DNA of 64,000 bases from an uncultured Clostridia bacterium (GTDB lineage Bacteria; Bacillota; Clostridia; Oscillospirales; Butyricicoccaceae). The notes below the pieces were generated by a model. The model worked only from the letters and a program-made list of their open reading frames with translations. It did no database searches and was not told where the DNA came from. A program made the translations under genes and the position numbers. Shown here piece after piece: positions 33,176 to 42,620 of this stretch (its first letter is position 1; each line of letters begins with the position of its first letter). The stretch lies in contig CALWAP010000002.1 of assembly GCA_944375715.1 (NCBI GenBank), positions 1-64,000 on the forward strand. Reading direction: 5' to 3'.

Positions 33176-33706
33176 CTATATTATTATTTCGTCGTCCGAC
33201 GCTATCCATCGGCCGTCTTCTTTCAATATGACCCTGCCGCACTCAAGACTCTTGGGGACATCTATGATACGCTGATTTTCCGAACCCTTAAAACGTATGT
33301 CAAGATTTCTCTGCGCCATTATAAAAGGGCCGTCGACTATAACATCACAAAGCTCCAAAAGGCGCCTTTTTTCAGGCATCTCGAGCAGCTGTTCATAAAG
33401 ATAGCCTGTATACGCCGCCGTTTCGAGCCCATGTTCCCTTGCCCAAAGAGCAATTTCACACAAGGGTCCCGGCTGGTCAAAAGGCTCGCCGCCGCTGAAG
33501 GTAACACCGGTCAGCATAGGATCATGAGCCGCTTCGGATATGAGCTTTTCGGTACTTTCCAAATATCCTCCGTCATACGGATGGGTATCAGGGTTCTGGC
33601 ACCCCGGGCAATTGTGAGAGCAGCCCTGGGTAAATATGGTATACCTTATGCCGGGCCCATCGGTTATGGAGCCTCCCACTACACCGGCTATGCGAATATC
33701 AGACAC
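33176..33706 (-). CDS. nrdG: Anaerobic ribonucleotide reductase activating protein
   Basis: The 176-residue radical-SAM activase installs the glycyl radical on NrdD. The 4Fe-4S cluster motif is CSHNCPGC (C-x3-C-x2-C, about residues 29-36), followed by TFSGGEPFDQP. It begins with GTG and overlaps the end of nrdD by eight bases, which suggests coupled translation. Confidence 0.97.
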   Translation of the reverse strand: MSDIRIAGVVGGSITDGPGIRYTIFTQGCSHNCPGCQNPDTHPYDGGYLESTEKLISEAAHDPMLTGVTFSGGEPFDQPGPLCEIALWAREHGLETAAYTGYLYEQLLEMPEKRRLLELCDVIVDGPFIMAQRNLDIRFKGSENQRIIDVPKSLECGRVILKEDGRWIASDDEIII

Positions 33707-36035
33707 TGTGCTTCACCCTGTCCGCTTCCTCTGCCGTCTTGGCATCGTTCCAGCGATCCATGGTCCCGACAAGATAACCTGTTATTCTGCGTATTCTTTC
33801 GAACTTGGGACCGTTTTCATTTTCCCTGCGTCCGCACCTGGGGCAGACCTCGCCGATAATGCCGGTATAACCGCATACTATATCGCTGTCGACAGGGTGA
33901 TTTATTGAGCCGTAACCGACACCGCAGTCGTGCATCGTGCGTATGACCTTTTCAAAAGCCTCAAGATTCTGGCTCGGATCGCCGTCCAACTCGACATAAC
34001 TTATATGACCGGCATTGGTAAGAGCATGATAAGGCCCTTCTATTTTTATTTTATCATAAGCCGAGATATTGTAATAAACCGGGACATGGAAGCTGTTAGT
34101 ATAATACTCCCTGTCTGTCACTCCTGGGATTATACCAAACTTTTTCTTGTCTATCTTGACAAACCTGCCCGAAAGGCCTTCTGCCGGGGTGGCCAGCAGC
34201 GTGAAGTTAAGCTTCATTTTCTGGCTGAGCTTGTCCAAATACTCCCTCATGAATCCGACTATCTCAAGCCCCAAGTTACGGGCCTGCTCACTCTCGCCGT
34301 GGTGATGGCCGATAAGGGCCACCAGGGTCTCAGCCAGACCTATGAAGCCAACCGAAAGTGTACCGTGCTTGAGTATCTCGCCGACGGTATCATTGGGGGA
34401 AAGATTTTTTGAGCCTATCCATACGCCCTGACCCATAAGGAATGGGAAGTTTTTAACCTTCTTTTTTGAAATAATGGCAAATCTGTCAAGAAGCTGACGG
34501 CAGACAAGATCCATCTTGCGTTCCAGCTCTTCAAAGAACCAATCAATATTGCCGCCGCTCTTTATGGCTATCCTGGGCAGATTTATCGAGGTAAAACTCA
34601 GGTTCCCTCGGCCGTAAGAGATTTCGTTCTCGGGATCATAAACATTGCCCATGACCCTGGTGCGGCATCCCATATAGGATATCTCGGTCTCAGGATGACC
34701 CGGTTTGTAGTACTGAAGGTTGAAGGGAGCGTCTATAAAGCTGAAATTGGGGAAAAGTCTTTTAGCTGAAACCCTGCAGGCCAGCTTGAAAAGGTCATAA
34801 TTAGGCTCGCCGGGATTGTAGTTTATGCCTTCCTTTATCCTGAATATCTGTATTGGGAATATGGGGGTCTCTCCCCTGCCCAGGCCGGCCTCGGTGGCCA
34901 GCATGACATTTTTCATGACCATCCTGCCCTCGGGCGAGGTATCAAGCCCGTAATTTATTGAAGAAAACGGAGTCTGGGCGCCGGCACGCGAATGCATCGT
35001 ATTGAGGTTGTGCACCAAAGCCTCCATAGCCTGATAAGTGGTCTTGTCGGTCTCCCTCAGGGCATTCTGATAGGCAAAGGCCGTGGCCTTGTCATAAAGC
35101 TCACCCTCAACGCCAACGCCGGCAAGCTCGCGCTTTTCGACCTCTTTATACGCCTCGCCCATATTTATCTCGGGGTAAAGCTCGTCCCTTTTTCCTATAT
35201 CCTTTATAAGGTGGCGGATCTGCTCCTGGCGCTTTTCGCCTTCTGTTTCAAAACTGCCTTCTAAAAGCACGATAGCTTTTGCCAAGTTGGCACCGTATAT
35301 CCTGCGGAAGGTCTTGGCCACGCCCTTGGCAAGGCCATAATCAAAGTTAGGTATGCTCTGTCCGCCATGCTGGTCATTCTGGTTCGACTGAATGGCTATG
35401 CAGGCCAAAGCACCATAGCTGGAAATATCATTAGGCTCCCTCAAAAAACCATGGCCCGTAGAAAATCCGCCTTTGAAAAGGCTGACTATGTCTATCTGGC
35501 AGCAGGTGGTGGTAAGGGTGTAAAAATCAAAGTCGTGAATATGTATATCGCCTTCCCTGTGGGCCTTGGCCTGCTCGGGAGTCAGGATATACTTCTCGTA
35601 AAAGTCCTTGGCGCCCTCGCTGCCGTACTTGAGCATCGTGCCCATGGCCGTATCTCCGTCGACATTGGCATTATCCCTTTTAAGGTCGCTGTCCTCGGCG
35701 TCGGCAAAGGTGATCTCGTTGTATATGCGCATGAGGTTGCTCTTCATTTCCCTGGCGCGGCTTCTCTCGGCCCTGTAAATAATATACTTTTTTGATACCA
35801 TGGCATAGCCGTTGTCCATAAGCACCAGCTCGACTATGTCCTGTATATCCTCCACTCCGGGAGCCTTGTCCCCAAAGCGCTCTTTGAGCTGTGCCTCCAC
35901 AAGCTCCGCCATGCGGCGGCTTTCGCCGTTATCCTCGCGGAAGCTGGCCTTCATGGCCTTGGCTATGGCATCAGCTATCTTTGTAATATCGTACGGGACC
36001 TCTCTGCCGTCCCTTTTGATTATAGTTGTGAACAT
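33699..36035 (-). CDS. nrdD: Anaerobic ribonucleoside-triphosphate reductase
   Basis: The 778-residue class III reductase makes dNTPs without oxygen. It has an N-terminal ATP-cone (VPYDITKIADAIAKAMKAS), the catalytic barrel, a C-terminal zinc site (CPRCGRR preceded by a further C-pair region) and the glycyl radical loop RRITGYLVG near the end. GGAGACCC stands before the ATG. It is the only reductase in the window and fits an anaerobe. Confidence 0.98.
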   Translation of the reverse strand: MFTTIIKRDGREVPYDITKIADAIAKAMKASFREDNGESRRMAELVEAQLKERFGDKAPGVEDIQDIVELVLMDNGYAMVSKKYIIYRAERSRAREMKSNLMRIYNEITFADAEDSDLKRDNANVDGDTAMGTMLKYGSEGAKDFYEKYILTPEQAKAHREGDIHIHDFDFYTLTTTCCQIDIVSLFKGGFSTGHGFLREPNDISSYGALACIAIQSNQNDQHGGQSIPNFDYGLAKGVAKTFRRIYGANLAKAIVLLEGSFETEGEKRQEQIRHLIKDIGKRDELYPEINMGEAYKEVEKRELAGVGVEGELYDKATAFAYQNALRETDKTTYQAMEALVHNLNTMHSRAGAQTPFSSINYGLDTSPEGRMVMKNVMLATEAGLGRGETPIFPIQIFRIKEGINYNPGEPNYDLFKLACRVSAKRLFPNFSFIDAPFNLQYYKPGHPETEISYMGCRTRVMGNVYDPENEISYGRGNLSFTSINLPRIAIKSGGNIDWFFEELERKMDLVCRQLLDRFAIISKKKVKNFPFLMGQGVWIGSKNLSPNDTVGEILKHGTLSVGFIGLAETLVALIGHHHGESEQARNLGLEIVGFMREYLDKLSQKMKLNFTLLATPAEGLSGRFVKIDKKKFGIIPGVTDREYYTNSFHVPVYYNISAYDKIKIEGPYHALTNAGHISYVELDGDPSQNLEAFEKVIRTMHDCGVGYGSINHPVDSDIVCGYTGIIGEVCPRCGRRENENGPKFERIRRITGYLVGTMDRWNDAKTAEEADRVKHSV

Positions 36036-36113
36036 TTTAAAAGGGTCTCCTTCACTCGGTATTCTCGGGCTGCGGCCCCGGCGGGGGATTGCGGGCCGAC
36101 GTTACAGCTATAA

Positions 36114-36179
36114 ATTATAATGACTACATATTGTATTGTCAATGCAAATCCATTCATCAAAACCACCAATATATTGAAC
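36114..36179 (-). promoter_or_regulatory. nrdD promoter with two NrdR-like boxes
   Basis: On the minus strand a consensus promoter, TTGACA (36137-36142), 17 bases, TATAAT (36114-36119), encloses the box ATACAATATGTAGTCA at 36121-36136, which matches the NrdR box core CAATATrTAG. A second box with a perfect CAATATATTG core lies at 36164-36179, 43 bases away (four helical turns). NrdR boxes come in such pairs upstream of nrd genes. Confidence 0.75.
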
Positions 36180-36182
36180 ATC

Positions 36183-36217
36183 AAAAGGCCCGGAAATTTT
36201 TTCCTTCCGAGCCTTTT
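36183..36217 (-). terminator. Terminator of the two-component/GerMN operon
   Basis: A 13-bp stem (AAAAGGCCCGGAA with TTCCGAGCCTTTT, one G-U) is followed by TTTTGATG on the minus strand, about 115 bases past the GerMN stop codon. Confidence 0.65.
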
Positions 36218-36332
36218 AAAGCCTTATACTCAATTTTGCCGGGCATGAAGCACCCGCTGCAGAAAAAAGCCGGGCCAATAGGCCTGAGCTGCCGCTTTAC
36301 GCCCCTCATGTCATTTCCGACAAACAGCCTTT

Positions 36333-37220
36333 TCATCCCAAATAGGAGCTGTCTGACTTCATGACACCATCACAGCCCGTTATTTTCCGGTCAGAAGGCG
36401 GACTGCCGTTTATGGTTACCGTCACTCCCCTGACCCCCCTGCACTCAAAAAGGGTATTGACTATCGAATATATATCAGCTTCCCTACCTGTAAGATCCAT
36501 CTCTACAGGCACATATACATCTACCCTGACTGTTCCTTCCTCATTGGGCAGAGTGACGCCTCGCACATCCATCCTTCCGTCAAACGGGGCCGAGCCGCCG
36601 AGCTGTCCGTTTATCATCTCATAAAGCAGTATTTCCGGAGTCAGCTCATCCTCCTCAGTCAGTATCCTCATCTTTCGTGGAACAAGTCTGCCCGTTTCTC
36701 TGTCCACAAGGTACACAGTAACCTCAAAGGCAGTCAGCCTCAGATCGCCGTCATCAAGCACAAGAGAACGGCTGCTCATAAAAGTCGTGCCGCGGGACTC
36801 TCCGCCCGTGACCCTGACATAGCTTATTTCGTCCATCTCCGTCAGGGAAAGGGTGACCCCAGCGCTTAAAAGACTGCTTTCGATGGCCGAAATGGAGGCA
36901 TACTGCTCTGAAAACCTGACCACCACGGTGCTTCCGAATACCTGCACCTGTGAAAGCTCCACCCCATGTGGGATAAGGGACGTGTTGTTTTCATTGACGG
37001 GGTTTTTCATGGCCTCTATGACATCGGCTATGCGGCCTTCAAGATCTTTCTGGTCATCAAAGGACACCACTTCATACGAAAGCTCCCTGCCGTGCTCGGT
37101 CTGAGTGAGGAAATATACCGCCCTTGCCGAAGGTTTCTTGGAGGGAGGTGAACTGCCGCACGATGCGAAAGATAAAAGGCACAAAATCATCAAAAGGGCT
37201 GAATACATGCGTTTTCTCAT
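36333..37220 (-). CDS. GerMN domain lipoprotein
   Basis: The 295-residue protein has a signal peptide with a lipobox (SFASC, Cys about 23), then two GerMN-type domains (about 40-140 and 190-285; both have a run like SIVNTLFECRGVRGVTVTING). GerMN is found in sporulation and envelope proteins such as GerM. The start at 37220 follows GGGAGGAG and overlaps the kinase stop (ATGA). It is cotranscribed with the two-component system and probably works at the cell surface under its control. Confidence 0.85.
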   Translation of the reverse strand: MRKRMYSALLMILCLLSFASCGSSPPSKKPSARAVYFLTQTEHGRELSYEVVSFDDQKDLEGRIADVIEAMKNPVNENNTSLIPHGVELSQVQVFGSTVVVRFSEQYASISAIESSLLSAGVTLSLTEMDEISYVRVTGGESRGTTFMSSRSLVLDDGDLRLTAFEVTVYLVDRETGRLVPRKMRILTEEDELTPEILLYEMINGQLGGSAPFDGRMDVRGVTLPNEEGTVRVDVYVPVEMDLTGREADIYSIVNTLFECRGVRGVTVTINGSPPSDRKITGCDGVMKSDSSYLG

Positions 37221-38674
37221 GACTGCTCCTCCCCCTCCTGAACGCTTTCGGGCGCCGCTTCGAAATACACCGTAAAACAGCTGCCCTCGCCATAGGTAGA
37301 GGAAACCTCTATATGTCCGCCTATGGCCTCCATGCACCTTCCGACTATCGAAAGGCCGAGGCCCGTGCCTCCCGTCTGTCTGGAACGCATCTTGTCCACC
37401 CTGTAAAACCTGTCGAATATGCGCTCCAGCTCCTCTTCTTTTATCCCTATGCCGGTATCGGCCACATAAAGCAGCACCTTCCCGCCGTCGGAATGTCCCG
37501 AGCTTACCCTGACATCGCCGCCCCTGCGGTTATATTTGACGGCATTTTCCATAAGGTTGAAAACCACCTGGTAAATAAGGTCGGGATTGCCCGACACATA
37601 AAGGCTTTCGGGCATATCAAGCATAAAGCGCACCTCATATTCCCCTGCGCTGCCCCTGAGCATTTCGGAGCTTTTGACAACGGTATGGGTCAGGTCGCAT
37701 ATTCCGCCGACGCTCTCGCCGTTTTCCATGCGGCTCAGATAAAGCAGGCCTTCGGTTATCCTCGTCAGCCTTTCTATCTCGTCGCTTATATCGCCCAAAA
37801 ACTCCCTGACCTCCTCGGTCTTTATATCCTTTGCCTGGAGAATGGAATCGCAGAGAAGCTTTATAGAGGCAAGAGGGGTTTTGAGCTCGTGGGAAGCGTC
37901 GGATACGAACTGCCTTCTTATCTCCTCGTTTTTTGTCAGCTGGGCGCTCATCTGGTCAAACTCCCTGGCTATGGTCCCCAGCTCGTCAGAGCCATTCATG
38001 TTTATCCTGTAATCATAATTGCCGCGGCTTATCTGGCTGACACCTTCCAACACCCTGTCAAACCTGCGGCGCAGAGAGGTAGTGAACACAAATATGAAAA
38101 GCGCGGCCACCCCTGTGACGGCAAACGAAAGCTTTGCGATATCGCCCTTTGTCTTTTCCAAAAGCTCGGCATTTTCGGTATCGTACTGATAGGCATAAAC
38201 TGTTCCCACCGTCAGACCGTCACGCTGCACCGAGCAAGCCACGCGGTAACGGAAAGCCTCGCTGTCATAAACGCACCTGAATACATCATTGCCGTAAAGT
38301 GCTTCTATCACCTCAGAAAAAAGCACCGTTTTGCCTATCATGTCGGAGGATTTGAGGTTATCGTACAAAACCTTGCCCGAAGTGTCGGTTATAAGCACCC
38401 GGCAGTCCCGTCCCACATCGAGTATCGACACAGCAGCTGCCGATGTTTCATAATCCAAAACTGACGAACTCTCCAGCGCCGAGGACAAAGCCCCGAAGTT
38501 GGAACGCATCTCGGCCTCCCTGGCCCTGATAAGCTGGCTGCGCATGAGGCTTATGGGATAGGTATTGAGTATGGCAAGCAAAACGACGGCCAACAGGATA
38601 AAGCCCGCAAATATGGCAAAACGCAGGCTCAAAGCCCGGCGGGCGACGCCGGGGCGCTTTTTCTCCTCATCCAT
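37217..38674 (-). CDS. Sensor histidine kinase
   Basis: The 485-residue membrane kinase has two spans (about 20-40 and 175-195) around an extracytoplasmic sensor domain, then HAMP (RRRFDRVLEGVSQI), HisKA with the phospho-accepting His in SHELKTPLASIK, and HATPase with NLMENAVKYN, DTGIGI and GTGLGLSIV. The order resembles PhoR/WalK-type kinases. It lies 20 bases after the response regulator. The stimulus is unknown. Confidence 0.95.
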   Translation of the reverse strand: MDEEKKRPGVARRALSLRFAIFAGFILLAVVLLAILNTYPISLMRSQLIRAREAEMRSNFGALSSALESSSVLDYETSAAAVSILDVGRDCRVLITDTSGKVLYDNLKSSDMIGKTVLFSEVIEALYGNDVFRCVYDSEAFRYRVACSVQRDGLTVGTVYAYQYDTENAELLEKTKGDIAKLSFAVTGVAALFIFVFTTSLRRRFDRVLEGVSQISRGNYDYRINMNGSDELGTIAREFDQMSAQLTKNEEIRRQFVSDASHELKTPLASIKLLCDSILQAKDIKTEEVREFLGDISDEIERLTRITEGLLYLSRMENGESVGGICDLTHTVVKSSEMLRGSAGEYEVRFMLDMPESLYVSGNPDLIYQVVFNLMENAVKYNRRGGDVRVSSGHSDGGKVLLYVADTGIGIKEEELERIFDRFYRVDKMRSRQTGGTGLGLSIVGRCMEAIGGHIEVSSTYGEGSCFTVYFEAAPESVQEGEEQS

Positions 38675-38694
38675 AGGCCTTTCCCTTCCGACCC

Positions 38695-39390
38695 TTATTT
38701 GCCGGGGTCGTTAAAGTAATATCCGACACCCCATTTGGTCATTATATACTCAGGGGAGGCATCATCCCGCTCTATCTTTTCCCTTATCCTGCGGATGTGG
38801 ACATCGACCGTCCTTATGTCTCCCGGATAGCCGTAACCCCATACATGCTCCAAAAGCTCATCGCGGGAAAACACCTTGCCCACATTGCTCATGAGCATGA
38901 CAAAAAGGTCAAATTCCTTGGCAGTAAGCTCGGGGGACTCCCCTCTTACCGTGACTGTTCTTTTTATAAGATCGACCCTTAAATCCTTGGCCGTAAGTAT
39001 GCTGTCTACCTTCCCGTCCGATGACGCCGCCTTGGCTGTCCTTTTAAGTATTACCTTCATTCTGGCCTTGAGCTCAAGAATATCAAAAGGCTTTGTCATA
39101 TAATCGTCGGCCCCGTACTCAAAGCCCAGAAGCTTGTCCGAGCCCTCGCCCTTGGCGGTCAGCATTATAACCGGGACATCGCTGGTTTCCCTTATCTTGC
39201 GGCAGACAGAAAGCCCGTCGTAAACCGGCAGCATAAGGTCAAGTATTATAAGGTCATAGCTGTTTTTCGCAAACAGTTCCAAAGCCTGCTGCCCGTCATA
39301 GGCGCCGTCGACCTCATACCCGTCGTTTTCCAGGTTGAAGGTTATGCCCTTGACCAAGAGCTTCTCGTCGTCAACTACAAGAACTTTCAT
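38695..39390 (-). CDS. OmpR-family response regulator
   Basis: The 231-residue regulator has a receiver domain (VDDEKLLVKG, phospho-acceptor Asp in LIILDLMLPV, switch Lys in YMTKPFD) and a C-terminal winged helix (LTAKEFDLFVMLMSNVGKVFSRDELLEHVWGY, known short motif LTAKEFDLF). TAGGAGGAATGT precedes the ATG. It is first in the operon regulator-kinase-GerMN lipoprotein. Confidence 0.96.
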   Translation of the reverse strand: MKVLVVDDEKLLVKGITFNLENDGYEVDGAYDGQQALELFAKNSYDLIILDLMLPVYDGLSVCRKIRETSDVPVIMLTAKGEGSDKLLGFEYGADDYMTKPFDILELKARMKVILKRTAKAASSDGKVDSILTAKDLRVDLIKRTVTVRGESPELTAKEFDLFVMLMSNVGKVFSRDELLEHVWGYGYPGDIRTVDVHIRRIREKIERDDASPEYIMTKWGVGYYFNDPGK

Positions 39391-39524
39391 ACATTCCTCC
39401 TAAAACCAAAAAAGCAAATAATTTGTAAATGAGATTGAAAACCAAACTTCTTTTTGATAGACTTTAATTATATCATAAATATACCTTTTTCAACAATATA
39501 AAGACTTTCAAGGGGGAAAATCAA

Positions 39525-40832
39525 GTGTTAAAAAAACTGCTTTCCGCATGCCTTCTCTCGGCGTGCCTTATCATATCCGCCCTGCCTGCATCGGCGTCCG
39601 AGCCGCCTTCGATAAACGCCAGGGGCGCCATAATAGGCGAAATGACGACAGGCCAGGTGGTATATGAGCTCAACGCCGACGAAAAGCTCTATCCCGCCAG
39701 CACCACAAAGATAATGACGGCCATTTTGGCTTTGGAAAAGGGCAACATGAACGATATCGTCACTGTTTCCGAAGCGGCCGTAAACGGCCTTGCCGAAAGC
39801 GGCAGCAGCGTGCTGCTCAAAGCCGGCGAGCAGATGGCATTCAGCGATATGGTGACATACCTTCTGGTTGCCTCGGGCAACGATGCGGCCAACGCTCTGG
39901 CCGAACATATCTCGGGCTCGGTTTCAGCCTTTGTCGAGCTTATGAACCAGAAAGCCCAGGAGCTGGGCTGCGAGAACACGCATTTTACAAACCCACACGG
40001 CCTTCATGACGAAAACCATTATACCACGCCAAGGGATCTTATGAAAATAGCCGAGTACGCCATGAAGAACGAAACCTTCGCCTCGATAGTCAAAATCGAC
40101 AAGACGGTTTTGCCGGCTACCAACATGAGAAGCGAAACCACCATCTCGACCACCAACCACCTGATATCCCGCTGGCGCAATGTCGATTATTATTATGAGG
40201 GCGCCATCGGCATAAAAACCGGCTCTACCACCCCCGCCGGGCTCTGCCTGGTAAGCGGCGTTCAGTCGGGCGAGCTGACCTATATAACGGTGGTAATGGG
40301 CGCTGAAGAAGGCGAGGACGGCTCTCTTGGCAGTTTTACCGAGACAATAAAGCTGCTGGATTACGCCAAGTCGGGATTTTCGATACAGACCATGGGCGAT
40401 ACTTCCACCCCCGTCACCGAGGTTCCCGTGGCCCTGGGCAAGGATGACGACACGGTCATACTCTCCCCCGAATCGACCCTTTCGGCTTTGCTGCCTGTGG
40501 ATTTTGACCCCGATAATGTAGAGGTTGAATATACCGTCGATGAAAATATAAAGGCCCCTTTGGAAAAGGGGCAGGTCCTGGGCAGCGCGACGTACAGCTA
40601 TGAGGGAAAGGAATACGGCAGCGTCAATCTCGTGGCCGCCGAATCGGTCAGGCGCTCCACATGGCTTTTCATAATAGACACCATAATTTCAATATTCAGC
40701 AGCACTGCCTTTAAAATAGTTCTGGGCGTTTTGGTATTGGCCGCTTTGGCTTTTGTCCTGACGGGCGTGTTCGGAAGGCGCAGGCGCAGGGGACGCAGAA
40801 GCTCCTATCGCGGGCGCAGAAGATATTATTAA
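39525..40832 (+). CDS. D-alanyl-D-alanine carboxypeptidase (DacF/PBP5 type)
   Basis: The 435-residue class A low-molecular-weight penicillin-binding protein trims D-Ala from peptidoglycan stem peptides. It has a signal peptide, the SxxK site as STTK (about residue 59), SGN (ASGNDAANALAE), and KTG (GIKTGSTTPAG), then a PBP5 C-terminal domain. Unusually it ends with a hydrophobic span and a very basic tail (GRRRRRGRRSSYRGRRRYY). It starts with GTG behind AAGGGGGAAAA. Confidence 0.95.
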   Translation: MLKKLLSACLLSACLIISALPASASEPPSINARGAIIGEMTTGQVVYELNADEKLYPASTTKIMTAILALEKGNMNDIVTVSEAAVNGLAESGSSVLLKAGEQMAFSDMVTYLLVASGNDAANALAEHISGSVSAFVELMNQKAQELGCENTHFTNPHGLHDENHYTTPRDLMKIAEYAMKNETFASIVKIDKTVLPATNMRSETTISTTNHLISRWRNVDYYYEGAIGIKTGSTTPAGLCLVSGVQSGELTYITVVMGAEEGEDGSLGSFTETIKLLDYAKSGFSIQTMGDTSTPVTEVPVALGKDDDTVILSPESTLSALLPVDFDPDNVEVEYTVDENIKAPLEKGQVLGSATYSYEGKEYGSVNLVAAESVRRSTWLFIIDTIISIFSSTAFKIVLGVLVLAALAFVLTGVFGRRRRRGRRSSYRGRRRYY

Positions 40833-40835
40833 TAC

Positions 40836-40873
40836 AAAAGGCCGCCGCTTTTTTTTAAGCGGCGGCCTTTTTT
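40836..40873. terminator. Bidirectional terminator
   Basis: A perfect stem (AAAAGGCCGCCGCTT/AAGCGGCGGCCTTTT) with a T-rich loop separates the convergent carboxypeptidase and upp genes. Confidence 0.9.
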
Positions 40874-41502
40874 CAAACCGTTCCGAATATCCTGTCCCCG
40901 GCGTCTCCCAGCCCCGGGACTATGTACCCCCTGTCATTAAGCCCGCCGTCAAGGCAGGCGCAGTAAATATCGACATCAGGATGACGGGAAGAAAACTTTT
41001 CAATGCCCTCCGGCGCCGCTATGACGCACAGCAGGATTATCCTTTTGCCTCCCTTTTTCTTGACCAGATCCACGGCGTCGGAAGCCGAACCGCCCGTGGC
41101 CAGCATCGGATCGGTCACTATTACAAGGCTTTGACCGGTATAAGAAGGCAGCTTGCAGTAATATTCCACAGGAATAAGAGTCTCCTCGTTACGGTACATG
41201 CCGACAAGACCCACCCCACAGTCGGGCAGCAGCCTGAGTATGCCCTCGGTCATGCCCAGGCCGGCCCTTAAAATAGGCACTGTCACAGCCATTTTATCAG
41301 AAAGGGCGACACCTTCAGCCATTCCCATGGGGGTCTTTACCTCAAATGTATCAAGCCCGGCATTCCTGAAAGCCTCATAACAAAGCAGCATGGAAATATC
41401 AGATATGGCCCTGCGGAATTCCCCAACAGATGTCGTTTCCGAGCGCAAAACGGTTATCATGCTTTTGACCACAGGGTGGTCGGATACAAAAATCTTCCCC
41501 AT
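40873..41502 (-). CDS. upp: Uracil phosphoribosyltransferase
   Basis: The 209-residue enzyme makes UMP from uracil and PRPP. It shows the type I phosphoribosyl site VTDPMLATGGSASDAV, the N-terminal RSETTSVGEFRRAI-like segment and the uracil-side YIVPGLGDAGDR motif. It follows rpiB by six bases. Confidence 0.97.
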   Translation of the reverse strand: MGKIFVSDHPVVKSMITVLRSETTSVGEFRRAISDISMLLCYEAFRNAGLDTFEVKTPMGMAEGVALSDKMAVTVPILRAGLGMTEGILRLLPDCGVGLVGMYRNEETLIPVEYYCKLPSYTGQSLVIVTDPMLATGGSASDAVDLVKKKGGKRIILLCVIAAPEGIEKFSSRHPDVDIYCACLDGGLNDRGYIVPGLGDAGDRIFGTV

Positions 41503-41508
41503 CTCCCG

Positions 41509-41949
41509 CTATTCGTTCTCCATCTCCGTTATCATGTCCAGCCTGGTCTGGTGACGGCCGCCCTGGAACCCTGTCTCAAGGAAGATATCAGCCAGCTTGC
41601 ATGCAAGGCCTGGGCCTACGGTCCTTTCGCCGAGGCAAAGGACATTGGCGTTATTGTGCATCCTGGTGGCCTCGGCCGTAAAGCAGTCGGACAAGGCGGC
41701 CGCCCTGATGCCCTTCATCTTATTGGCGGCTATCGACATGCCTATGCCCGTACCGCAGACAAGTATGCCCATTTCGCTTTCGCCCGAAAGGACGCTTTGG
41801 CATACGGCCTTGGCGTAAACGGGATAATGGCATGAGTTTGTATCATGGGTACCCTTGTCGTTTACCTGGTATCCCTTTTCTTCCAGGTGCTTTTTAAGCA
41901 CCTCTTTAAGGCTGAAACCGGCATGGTCGGAACCTATCGCTATGATCAT
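41509..41949 (-). CDS. rpiB: Ribose-5-phosphate isomerase B
   Basis: The 146-residue RpiB/LacAB family enzyme interconverts ribose-5-P and ribulose-5-P. It has SDHAGFSLKE, the catalytic Cys in LVCGTGIGMSIAANK and MHNNANVLCLGERT. Its ATG overlaps the tsaB stop codon. Confidence 0.95.
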   Translation of the reverse strand: MIIAIGSDHAGFSLKEVLKKHLEEKGYQVNDKGTHDTNSCHYPVYAKAVCQSVLSGESEMGILVCGTGIGMSIAANKMKGIRAAALSDCFTAEATRMHNNANVLCLGERTVGPGLACKLADIFLETGFQGGRHQTRLDMITEMENE

Positions 41950-42620
41950 CTGTTATTCTCCTCTCTCATTCTTTCGGCCTGTGTCTTTTTAAGATAAAGG
42001 GGGTTTACCTCTCCGGCGTCTTCAAGCCCTCCGCAGTTTGCCAGGTCCCAGGCGCACATGGCCACGCCCTCGGCGCTCTGGACGACCTTTGTGTCCCTGA
42101 CCCTCTGGCAGGGGTTGCCCGCCAGGAAATCGGAAACGCCGTCGCCGCACAGCAGCCAATCGGCGCCGTAAAGCAGCGTTTTAAGCTCGGAGCCCGTGAG
42201 GCATCCGTCGGGACATATCCTGAAAAAGCCCATGTCGTTGCGCCTGAAAAAGCCATAATAATACTCGTCCTCCCTGGCCTTTATGATAGAGCATATCAGC
42301 CCGTTTTCAGGCACGGCCGCAGCCGCAGCTTCCAGCGAAGACACCCCTGCCGCAGGCTTTCCGCCCGCCAGGGCAAATCCTTTGATAATTGCAACCCCTA
42401 TCCTTATCCCCGTAAAGGAACCCGGGCCTATACAGGCGGCAAAAGCGTCTATATCATCAAGGCTGACATTCTGCTCTTTAAGCATCTGCTCGCAGATAGG
42501 CAGTATCGTGCGGCTGTGCTGGAGCTGAGAGTCCTTAAAACAGGAACTTCTTTTCTTCCCGTCCTCATAAAGACAGCATGAAGCCATCCTTCCCGAGGTA
42601 TCAAGCGCGAGTATCAGCAT
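41946..42620 (-). CDS. tsaB: tRNA threonylcarbamoyladenosine protein TsaB
   Basis: The 224-residue partner of TsaD is needed for t6A37 on tRNA. It shows ALDTSGRMASC, the conserved IGPGSFTGIRIGV and the closing PLYLKKTQAER. It overlaps tsaE at its start and rpiB at its end. The catalytic partner TsaD and rimI are not in the window. Confidence 0.95.
   Translation of the reverse strand: MLILALDTSGRMASCCLYEDGKKRSSCFKDSQLQHSRTILPICEQMLKEQNVSLDDIDAFAACIGPGSFTGIRIGVAIIKGFALAGGKPAAGVSSLEAAAAAVPENGLICSIIKAREDEYYYGFFRRNDMGFFRICPDGCLTGSELKTLLYGADWLLCGDGVSDFLAGNPCQRVRDTKVVQSAEGVAMCAWDLANCGGLEDAGEVNPLYLKKTQAERMREENNR

Noticed and set aside
37313..38464. A 383-codon frame opposite the histidine kinase
   Set aside because: It is antisense to a clear kinase with all motifs and has no start signal.
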